Shown in pieces: positions 53,083 through 64,000 of a stretch of DNA of 64,000 nt (its first letter is position 1; each line of letters begins with the position of its first letter). The notes under the pieces are model-generated. The model did no database searches. It was given only the letters and a program-made list of their open reading frames with translations, and was not told where the DNA came from. Made by a program: the position numbers and the translations under genes. Source of the DNA: Corythoichthys intestinalis (Eukaryota > Chordata > Actinopteri > Syngnathiformes > Syngnathidae); assembly GCF_030265065.1 (NCBI RefSeq), contig NC_080405.1, positions 21,828,501-21,892,500 on the forward strand, in the 5' to 3' direction.

Positions 53083-56000
53083 CTATGTAAAGTCCTTGGA
53101 GACAGCCTCTATGAAGTTGGGTGCTGACATGAGGATGGTGAAGGTGCAAATGATGGAGAAGAGTGAGAAGGCCACCAGGCACAGACGGTCCACCACTGCT
53201 GCTGCAAACTTCCACTCACTGCTAATAGCCTCAGCCTCATCCTGGTCCCGGAAGCGCTGGGCAATGAAGGTCACCTCCTCCAAGATGCGCTGAATCTCTG
53301 GTGGAGGGATCCTATCTCCTATACCAGCACCTATTCCCAAAGTACTACTACAAACACCGGGGGGTTCACCCTCATCTGCTGGGGAGCAGTGTGCACGACC
53401 ACCCAGTGCTACGCCAGAGTCGCTGGAAGGTGGGCAATGTGGAGTTTCAACTGGGTGGTAGCTGCCAAAGTAGAGGCTCATGGAACCATTGGAGGTGCCT
53501 GAGGTGCACGGTGGGCAGGAAGTTTGGGAGAGCGGAATGGAGAGGCTTGGAATGGCACCCATCTCTATTGAGTTAGTGCTAGAGTGGTGCTGGGTAGTAT
53601 GGCGGTGTTTGTATCCAGGACGTCTGCGTTCATCACCCGGTTGCTTCATGCGCAGAAACCATGCACACCAGTTCAACAGTACCACCCGAACCTGAAAAAG
53701 TAATGAATGCTCATGGATTATTGTGTTTACATTTTCTGTGAACGTAAACGCAGATTTTTAAAAATCTCTTTCACTTTGGACAACAGAAGCCTAGCTCACC
53801 CAACTTTTTTTTTTTCATTAATGAGTAGTAAATATGTTTAAAATTTAACTTAAGGCGCATCTGACTATAAGCCACCACCCACCAAATTTGAGACACAAAA
53901 ACGGCATTTGTTCAGAGATAAAATGCGCTGGACTATAAACCTCAGCTGTCCTCACTGTATTATGGGATATTTACACCAAAAGATATTAACCGGTAACACT
54001 TTATTTGACAGTAACGTCACAAGACCATCATAATTATGACATGACACTGGAATGAGCATTAATGAATGTTTATGACAGATGTCATTTAGTGTCATCTGGC
54101 AAATTGATGTAAAAGATCCGAGCTGGACATAAATTGAGTTAGTGACAAAATTTGCCGTATGACGCTTAATGACATCTGTCATAAGCATTCATCAATAACC
54201 ATCACAGTGTTGTCATAATTATGACAGTCTTATGAGAGTCTTACAACACCACAGTCAAATAAAGTGTTACCTATTAACCCAAATAAATAAACAAATAAGC
54301 CGCACTGGACTATAAACTGCAGGATTCAAAATGAGGGGAAAAAAGTAGCGGTTTATAATCCGAAAATGATGGTATTCACTGCCAGCTGTTTTGAAATTTA
54401 GGCAACCTCATATGCCAGTGATTTTTTTGTATTCCGACAAAAACAATTTGATGACGACGGCAAATTAGTGGAAACTGTGCTGCTCCCTATTGAAATAAGC
54501 TGACCAAAAATACGAAGTCCGACTAGCCAGCATACTCTTTTTTCCACTACAAACAAGTAATGCAAGGATGTCATTGGGACCATGATTCTACTGATTTAAA
54601 AAAGAAAAGAAAACAAAAAACAGGAGTTCCATCACTTACCCACTTGGGCATCTTGCCTCCCTGAGGGTCATGGTGATGAAACTGCAGGACGATCACAGTC
54701 ACAACCACTGACATTCCTACTATCATCATGGTGCTGGCAAAGTACTGAGCTGGAAGACACACAACAAATATGATGAGCCTCGAAGTGTTTATTTGGTTAT
54801 TTTTAGTTAATCGGTAACATGATGTGGCAGCACAGCGTGTTGGTTAAGTCTACCTCATATTTCTGATGTTTACAGTGTAAATCTCAGCTTTGGCCTTCCC
54901 GTGTGAGGTTTACATGTTCTCCTTGTGCATGTGTATGGGTTTTCTCAGAGTTATAGCAATGCAGCCTCCTCTCACATCCCCATATCCACATCCCATTTTG
55001 TCATCCACAAAGCATGATGTTAGGTTAATAGAAAACTTTAAAGTGTCCATACATCAAAAAATATTAGTAAAAGGTAACTGAGGGAGAGGGTAGAGTTACT
55101 GTACACTTTCTGGTTATTCGTGGCTTACGATAAAATACGAATTGGCTACGTCAGGCAGTGGTGTTGAAAATATTTCACAAGCATATTCAGTCACAATGTG
55201 GTAAAGATGAGTCATTTAATTAAGAGCGCAGTTGGGCTTGTTCTCAAGTCGTTTGAAATAAAGTGTTATGTTCAGTTGGGTAGCCATTTATCTAATTAAA
55301 AACTGTTATTATCTTAATAAAGCTTATACATTGTCACTTGTGATTTTTAAGTAGATAGACTGATATAAAGTACAGTAAAATATTCCCAATCTAAAGTATA
55401 TCCTAGTAAAACCATCAAAACAAGACTGAGGATTGTGCACTTGTGTGCACTGCAAGTAATGTGTTGTGGGGTATAGGGGTTGAAATTCAATTAAATGTTC
55501 ACCAAATTTGGTTGTTTTAACTAACATTATGCATGGTATTATCAGGAGCTTCAGCAGGGAAGCCGAGACTTCCCTCTCCCTCGCCAGGTATTGTTTCCTG
55601 CCCTGATATAGACTAACTTGAAAATTAAACCCAATTAAATTAAATTTTGAATTCCCATAACATTTTGTTAATCCTCATATGAAGGGATCCAACTTCCTCA
55701 AAAAAACATACTGATAACACTTTTGTATTGGATTTCATTCAGGGCTGCCTAATTTCTCGGTTGCTGTTTGCTCATGAGTTAATCAGATAAGTAGGTAGTT
55801 CAAGGAGTACAAGATATATTTTTAAAAATATGTTTGGATTGCGTGTATTAAACTGACTACAATTCACATGATACTATGTTATTATTATTCATAGAGTGTT
55901 GTGGTTTTCTCAGCACAAAAATCAACAAATGAGATTGCTTATCTCCTCCCTCTCATCATCTGCTCATGATTTATTTATTTCTTCCTCCCTCTTCATTCAA

Positions 56001-59000
56001 GAGTTTATGTTTGTCTTATTAATGCTACTGACAGCTTCCATCCACGACATCCTATTTTACCAAATGAATCCCCCTGGGAGCTCAGGGAATGACATGTGGA
56101 CACCCACACCTTTTGGATTTCATTCCTCTCCAGGTGGCTATATCTAGAGTATATAGTGTATCTCAGTTGCGAGCATTAAATAGCATGGAATAATGCTGAT
56201 GTTAATAACGCTGGCCGAGTGAAGTTGATACTGTTATATTCTCGTTAATGTCTATGTGTTGACTGACAGATTCAATATTACAGTCAATTTCACAAAGAGT
56301 GTACACTGATATAAATATCTCAACAGAACAGTTCCACTTTAGGATGTGTCATATTCTCTTCCTGCGACTGATTCTGTGTAAATATATGAGAAACATAAAT
56401 AGAACTCACCAATGAGGGGAACTGAGTCAGAGGTAGCCGGCATGATCTCAGCTACCAGAAGCATGAAGACAGTTAGCGAAAGAAGCACAGTGATTCCTAT
56501 TTACACACAGGGAGGGAAAAGTGCATAGATAAAATAATGAGTGGGATCACTGGTGTGTCAAAACTGTAACTACTGTATTTGTAAATGTAATCAGTAATCT
56601 CCAAACCACAGTAATTTGTTCAGGTGGCAAGCTCAAGAACCTTACCCCTACCGCAATCTGTCAAACTCATGTTAAACAGTGATTGCTCATCCACACGTGG
56701 CTATCAATCAAAAACTAAGAGGCTGATAGAACTCCACTCAAAAATTCAATTATTCTTGGGGGTTTCACATGCATGTATTTATGACTGGCTACATGATTCA
56801 TGAGAATGTGTGCATACATATATGCACATACTGTAAGTATTTCACGCTACATGATAAAAGCTAGGTTGAAATTCTAATGATGTCAGCATTCCTTTTCAAA
56901 CAAAAAAAGAAAGGGGGGATGCTGAGACACATCATGAAGTCATTTGATTTGTGTAAACATGAACCAAAGCTAATTTTTATCTTCTGAATTATTGAAAATA
57001 TTTTAAAACTCTGCCTTTTTAGGCATTTTATTGCCCAAAGATGCTTCTTATCAGGCACACATTGAACATTCTGCCACAGCATCACTTCCATTAGAAAGTT
57101 TCAGCAGTATTATAAGAGCAACGGCAAAAGACTGCCATAAAATTTAAATTTCTGCTCCATATACCACATCCATAGCCTTATGTCTCTTAAATTGCACTTT
57201 GCCTCTAACATGCACTTGATTACCTCAGATTCCTAATTCATTGTTATAAGGTCCCATAACAATGAAAGCATATTTGAGTTTGTTTTCCTACAGCTGAAAA
57301 AACAAAACATCAAATCCAGTGGAGAGAATTTTGTTCTTCATATCGAGAGGAGGGGCAATCACAAACTGTGCTATTTTGAATGCTATTCCACCATTAAAAT
57401 TTTGTCCAAGCATACTCCTGCAAATATTGAGGGGATGATACTGTACAACAGAGCTTGGAAGTTTGAGCTTATGGAACATCAAAGTCCTCTCATTTCACAA
57501 ATAAAAACAGAAATTTACACAGACACACTCCAAAACTTGTAGAAAGTATTCTCACAAAATTAAAGGTTTAAAGGTATGGCCAACGCCAACATTTTTAAAG
57601 GTTCACATCTGTGCATAATTTCACCTAGAGATATCTTTTCTCCTGAGTCGGCAGGCAGCAGAAACACCAACAGGGCCAATCCAGAAATAAGCACACAGGG
57701 GATGAGCAAATTCAGACCATAATAAAGTGTTCTACGGCGCATGGTGACTGTGAAGGTCACGTCAGGATAGGGTTCCTTGCAACAGTCATAGTACAGCTCG
57801 TTGCGCTTGACTGGGACACCTGAGGGAGACAGGGAGACACAAGTACAAAAAAAACATGAACACAATCATCCCATCTGTCTTTGTAAACAGCCATATGGAT
57901 GTGAGAAGGCTGAATGGAAAATGGGTCACACAATTCATGAACTATACCACATTGTCAGCATCACAACAGCCCTGGTTTGGTATGGTTTAAACAACTGAAA
58001 GAATGAAATGAATAGATTAATTGTGAGTCATAATAGTGAAGCTGTTAATCTATGGGCCTGTCAATGTGTCGAACAGTTCTACTTCATGACACCTAGCCCC
58101 ATCCAATGCTCTGTTCCATGTGGATATAGTTCCATTACAACTCATCTCATGGTAGTTGGAATTCCAAAGTAAAAATTGTGTGTTATGGTGTTTGCGTGTT
58201 GTTTATCTTGTGGAATAGGAAGGAAGCATTGTTTAGATCAGGGGTCTCAAACCGATTCCACAAAGGGCCGCAGTGGGTCCTGGTCTTTGTTCCAACAGAT
58301 CCAAAACAGACAGTTCAACCAATGAGGTTTCTGCTAAAGTAAGCAGCACCTGACTGCAATTAACTGATTACACTTGTTAGACACCAGATTGGTGAAAAGG
58401 GATTGTTCTCGTTTGGTTGGAATGAAATCCAGTACCCACTGCGGCCCTTTGAGGACCGGTTTGAGACCCCTGGTTTAGATATTCCAGCTGTCACAAAAGC
58501 AATACATTTGTGTGTTAAAGTTATGTTTTAAATGTGTCTTTTTCACAAAAAGTTTGATTTTTTATATTTGGGGGGAGAACCAGTCGAAATTTGTGAAAAT
58601 GGCCTGTACAGAAGGGTTATGTAATGTGAAAAATGTCTGGGAATGAATGAGTTAATTGATGTCATCATTTATTTCAAATACAGACCTTTTCCAAAAAAAC
58701 AACAACAAAAAAAGAGAGAGAGAGAGAATTGCCTAAAATTTTAATACAATGGAAATGTTTATATCGATAATGAACTTTTCTATCATATTCAATTTTTGGA
58801 AAATTCACATTTTTTTGAAAGCCCTTTATATTGTAAATTGATAAAATTAACTTTAAATCACAGCCCTCCAACACATTGGACATTCTGAAGGGCTCTCTCT
58901 TGCAGGCGTAAAATGCTTTAGTCCAGCGTCAGTTACGTTCTGTGTATGCTTTTTATATTAAATAAATACCACCCCTTTATTTATTCATTTATTATTGGTG

Positions 59001-59382
59001 ACGCGTGTCACGGAATGGCATGGATAGGGGCCCACTGACATTGGACACTGGCACTGCTCATAATAAATGGTAATTTATTCATGTCAATGATGTACCATAA
59101 TCCTTTAATCATATCATAAAACAAAGCACCTTACCTACAAGATCCCACTCGCCATTGGGTATGTAGGTGGATGTGTCCACATCCAGCATTTGGAGGTCCA
59201 GCAGCCAACCATTGTGCGTCCAGGAGCCAAACTTCAAATCACACTTCTGCACATCGAAGGGGAACCAGCGTACATCAATGTAGCAAGTGCTCTTCAAGAT
59301 GCCAGGGGGGATGTACTGGCAGTAACCCGATGCATTAACCAGAACGTTGGTGTGGAAGGTAGCGTCGAAGCGGTCGTCCGCA
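53083..59382 (-). CDS. chrna7: Nicotinic acetylcholine receptor alpha-7-type subunit, 3' five exons (partial)
   Basis: Ligand-gated cation channel subunit of neuronal membranes. Exons 59135-59382, 57625-57819, 56410-56496, 54640-54749, 53083-53691 give 415 residues and a stop, in phase, GT-AG. Seen: Cys-loop [15 protein letters not shown]; vicinal cysteines of an alpha subunit ([13 protein letters not shown]); TM1 [20 protein letters not shown]; pore TM2 [22 protein letters not shown]3 [19 protein letters not shown]; a long cytoplasmic loop; TM4 in the last exon ([19 protein letters not shown]), ending SKDFT. Sequence is closest to alpha-7 in my memory; fish also have alpha-8 and duplicate alpha-7 genes, which I cannot exclude. 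The signal peptide and first exons, to about residue 115, are not in view. Confidence 0.92.
53992..54271. mobile_element. Palindromic MITE with 8-bp duplication, receptor intron
   Basis: Ends GGTAACACTTTATTTGAC and GTCAAATAAAGTGTTACC are perfect inverted repeats; target duplication TATTAACC at 53984-53991 and 54272-54279. The two halves keep pairing inwards (TCATAATTATGACA, TTATGACAGATGTCAT), so a transcript would fold into a long hairpin. Confidence 0.9.
54820..55060 (+). repeat. Old SINE/L2-tail copy, receptor intron
   Basis: Diverged version of the repeat at 33697: GTGGCAGCACAGCGTGTTGG, GTGTGAGGTTTACATGTTCT, GGGTTTTCTCAGAG and AAAGTGTCCATA in order. Marked divergence indicates greater age than the other copies. 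Confidence 0.55.
55060..56400. other. Receptor intron; nothing recognised
   Basis: AT-rich intronic sequence between the exons ending at 54749 and starting at 56410. Confidence 0.4.
58239..58472. mobile_element. hAT-type MITE, receptor intron
   Basis: Ends CAGGGGTCTCAAACCG and CGGTTTGAGACCCCTG, perfect 8-bp duplication GTTTAGAT (58231-58238, 58473-58480). No coding sequence. Confidence 0.92.
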
Positions 59383-60225
59383 CTGGAAGATGATTATAAA
59401 AGTTAGTTTTCCTATGCAGAGTCCATGTTTGCATCCAGGTCTGTTGATAGGCAAAATTGAGTTGCTGGGACAAGAACAGAAGTATAAATAGGTTTGAAGC
59501 TCTTAAATTAAAAATAACTTTCTTAATCAAAACATTATGGGAATTATAAAATCTATAAAAGATTCTTTCTGCATAACAAATGTGGAACTCCTTTTCTTTT
59601 TCATTTCTCTAGTCAAAATGAGTGATGAAAACGTATTGTGACTCATCCTTTTTCTAAATGTGTCGCCATATCAGCTGTGGCTCCAGGTACCAAGAGGAAA
59701 AACAGGGGGGTGGCAAAGTCAAAGCCATGCCATGAATTATTCAAGATTTCATTGTTCAAGTCTTATTTAAACTGGAGGAGCTCACACTTGTAATCCAGGC
59801 AATGTGGTGTGTGAACGAGAGCCCACAAAATACAGACAACCTTTAAAAATGTATGTCGTTATCAGCAGCTTTGAATTGATTTGGATAGTAAAATGGTACG
59901 GAAAGCTACAAAATACATCTGGTTTGAAAATCTTATATGATTTAGCTGTGCCCTCTAAAGTCAGAATTTAAGAAACAAAGTCAAACCTAATTTATTATAT
60001 AGTAATTCTGTGCTCCGTTATGTCTTAAAAGCCTCACTTTCTTGCACATTAAGACTGTACCATCAGAGGACAGCTTTTCAATTACTATTCATGCATCACA
60101 CACCTTTGGACAGTCTCCCTTATTAATCATTAGGCACCACCACTAAATGGTCCTAATTTTGCTCAGCGGGTGTGCATTCCCCTGAATATTTGTGGTTTTG
60201 CATGGGTAAATAAGCCCATTTATGT
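59383..60225. other. Upstream receptor intron; no exon found
   Basis: The next receptor exon upstream should encode the WxDxxLxW...PDI(L/V)LYN block. I looked for it here and in the rest of the window on the minus strand and did not find it. Confidence 0.4.
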
Positions 60226-60226
60226 G

Positions 60227-61797
<1,571 letters not shown>

Positions 61798-61992
61798 TGC
61801 GCTGCTCTTATCGGCGACATTGGGATTCTCACGGCACATTTTGTACCGCATTTCCGTGCGAGCATCATTTGCTTCTAGCCATGGTACCTCCTGTAGCCAC
61901 TTTTCAGCAAATGTCCTTTTTTTCGGTAGCTCCGGTGACGTCTCTGTCGTCTGTCTGTCTTTTGACGGGGGTGGGGGAACACGGAAGTAATT

Positions 61993-62934
61993 TAGTGATG
62001 GCCAAATGAAGCCTCATGAAGCAATGAAGCTTTGCAGCCAATTGGTTTGCACATGTAGCAAAGCTTCATGGTGCTTCATTTACCCTATGGCGCCATCAAG
62101 TGGTCTAGAAGCCCAAGAGGTCAACATTGTTAAGAATTCAATGGTTATTTGCTTAATACAAAGATATGAATGTGCTTGTGTTAGTAATTTAGTATGTGAA
62201 CAAAATACAACAAGTGCTAAGGGTAATTTGTTATTCATTTTTATTTAGAAATAATAGCTTTCCCACAGTGGCTGGCTTTAAACAGTTTCTTTTTTTTTGG
62301 AAAATATTTCACCAGCTTTAGAAAATATTCTTTCACAAGGCACAGATGAAGCTGGGGTGCAGAGAAATGTGAGTGCCACTTTATATACATTTGGGTAGGT
62401 ATTCTTTTGTGCCTCCCAGTACACTAATGGATTGTTCATTCTGTTGATGTTTGATTCAGATAGGTACACACACACACTCACATTTATATTAAAGTAGTTT
62501 TTCTCCCTTACCTTATTGAAAGCAATCAAATCAAAATGTTCCCATACAGGGGAGGATCGCTCTTTTCGCGCAGGTTCCATCGCAAGCAAAGGACAAGGCT
62601 CGAAAAAAGATTGCACTGGTTGCACTGTTGCGCACAGATGTAACAAGTACAGGAGCCCGAAATCCACAAAATGTGAGATAACAGGCGATCGCCATTGCGT
62701 TTTGCAACCAATTTATACCGTAGTCCGTCCTGTTTTTGCAACGTGCGCCAAACGTTGGATCACTTCCGAAACACTCACGAGATTCAGCCGGCCACCGGCC
62801 ACCGGCCGCCTTCCCACGTCATCATTTCCGGGTTTTGCCGAAATGAAGCGCGCCTCGCTACAAGCTTCGTGGAAACACCCCTCCCATTACTCGACACAAG
62901 CTTCGGAACCTCGGCTCATTTCGTCCCATCACTA
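61993..62934 (-). mobile_element. hAT element with a transposase C-terminal remnant
   Basis: Ends TAGTGATGGCCAAATGAAGC and ...CTCATTTCGTCCCATCACTA with a perfect 8-bp target duplication AAGTAATT (61985-61992, 62935-62942). The minus strand holds the last exon of a hAT transposase; the rest of the gene is deleted, so it can move only with help. Confidence 0.92.
62278..62667 (-). pseudogene. hAT transposase C-terminal dimerisation region
   Basis: A 129-codon frame whose last 50 residues read NPLVYWEAQKNTYPNVYKVA and FLCTPASSVPCERIFSKAGE. This is the hATC dimerisation signature (W...A.......S.ERxFSxAG). The RNase H-like catalytic core is not present. Confidence 0.85.
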
Positions 62935-62942
62935 AAGTAATT

Positions 62943-63094
62943 ACTCAGTGTGGCCTGCCTCTTCAAAATTTTGAGAAGTTATTTTCTCGTGTCCGCCGCA
63001 AATACAGCGGTCAGCCATCGGTACGCAAAAGCGTATGGAAGCCGTTGAGGGCCAGCGCATTTGTCTACGTCCAGTACCACTTATGTGCACCCCA

Positions 63095-63140
<46 letters not shown>

Positions 63141-63690
63141 TTTAATAGGTATATATATATATATATATATAGATATATATATATATATATATGTTTTTTT
63201 TTGTTTGTTTGTTTGTTTTTTTTAATCGTATCCTCTATTTGCCGAAAAGGTCACTTATTCAATGTCTTTATACTTAGGCCAATGGATTATGGCAAAACAC
63301 ACCTTTTTAGGGTGGGGTCAATTACTTAAAGATTTTGCTATCTTTAGCGAGGCCTTCATTAGTTCACTGTATGTATGCTATTCCTTAATAACTCCCACTC
63401 AATCTGCCAATAAATTATTATTTGAAATGACAATTTAATATTTTATTCTATTTGTGGCCAAACAACATATGGAAATTTACTGATCAAAGTAAATCAATAA
63501 TTTCTGGGTGAATACACCTTCTTTGAAACACCATGACAAAAGCATGCACCATGACAAACACACACATCAACATGTAGTTAAACTGAAGACTATAGTGTAT
63601 TGATTGGCCTTTGATCTGATGGTGAGAGTGAATGACTGTAGATATGTGATTTGTTATTAACTGGTGAACAGTTCAAAGTGTACCCTAACA
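62943..63690. other. No gene seen; contains two (TA)n tracts
   Basis: (TA)n at 63097-63131 and 63151-63191, separated by a T-run and a short unique piece; no exon. Confidence 0.5.
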
Positions 63691-63693
63691 AAG

Positions 63694-64000
63694 TAAAGAT
63701 GCACGATAATATCGGTTACCGATAATTATCGGCCGATAATGGCAATTATAACGTCACACAGATAACCCAGATTTTAAATAATTAAACCGAGAATGCAATT
63801 CGATAATTATATACTTGATTTAGCCTCTAAATGCGCGCAATTGAAGCAGTTTTGTCCAATTCTGCACCGCCGCCTCCTCAACCCCTCCTCCCTCTGAAGT
63901 CCCTGTCGCATGAGTGAGGCGTTACAAATTCTGCACCGCCGCCTCAATCCCTCCTCACTCAGAAGCCCCTGTCGCATGAGTGATGCGTTACACGACATGG
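63694..64000. mobile_element. Left end of a hAT-type element, cut by the window edge
   Basis: Begins TAAAGATGCACGATAATATC then GATAATTATCGGCCGATAAT, a terminal pattern of fish hAT elements. It contains a tandem duplication of about 70 bases (ATTCTGCACCGCCGCCTC at 63859 and 63929). The right end lies beyond the window. Confidence 0.6.

Noticed and set aside
62516-62935. 139-codon plus-strand frame
   Set aside because: Opposite the hAT transposase remnant and ends in the terminal repeat; no homology seen.

Overview
This is nuclear DNA from a ray-finned (teleost) fish. It holds four spliced vertebrate genes with GT-AG introns, set in intergenic and intronic DNA packed with fish-type repeats: Tc1/mariner elements, hAT elements with clean 8-bp target duplications, L2- and R2/Rex6-type LINE pieces, tRNA-derived SINEs and (TA)n tracts. 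I cannot name the species from sequence alone. There are no prokaryotic features and no CRISPR array. I saw no LTR element that I could support.

Layout. 1-17.5 kb is a repeat field. It includes a five-level nest of transposons (5.6-10.4 kb), a TTAA-flanked THAP/P2X7-type element (11.0-12.5 kb), a complete but decayed Tc1 copy (12.9-14.45 kb) and a hAT element carrying a long inverted repeat built on a minisatellite (15.8-17.5 kb). 17.87-26.65 kb, minus strand: eef1g, ten coding exons, 436 codons plus stop. 28.46-35.30 kb, minus strand: polr2g (RPB7), eight coding exons, 172 aa. 37.62-42.44 kb, plus strand: a five-exon gene for a 246-aa AhpD/CMD-type CxxC protein with a likely mitochondrial leader. 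53.08-59.38 kb, minus strand: the 3' five exons of an alpha-7-type nicotinic receptor gene; its first exons lie beyond the window or in parts I could not read. 59.4-64 kb: a Tc1 element with an intact transposase and almost identical inverted repeats, a small hAT element, and long (TA)n tracts.

Main discovery. Four introns of eef1g (3, 7, 8 and 9) each contain one copy of a related ~140-nt sequence on the sense strand, and a fifth, decayed copy lies in intron 4. Each good copy folds as two hairpins joined by an ANANNA hinge and ends in ACA plus three nucleotides. Paired changes between copies preserve the stems. This is the architecture of an H/ACA small nucleolar RNA, duplicated intron by intron inside a translation-factor host gene whose mRNA begins with a 5'TOP-like pyrimidine tract. 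A weaker, unrelated H/ACA-like candidate lies in intron 6.

Functional theme. eef1g (translation elongation, probable TOP snoRNA host) and polr2g (RNA polymerase II stalk) are housekeeping genes that are also neighbours on human 11q12. The CxxC redox protein lies head-to-head with polr2g, about 2.3 kb away. The nicotinic receptor gene is unrelated in function.
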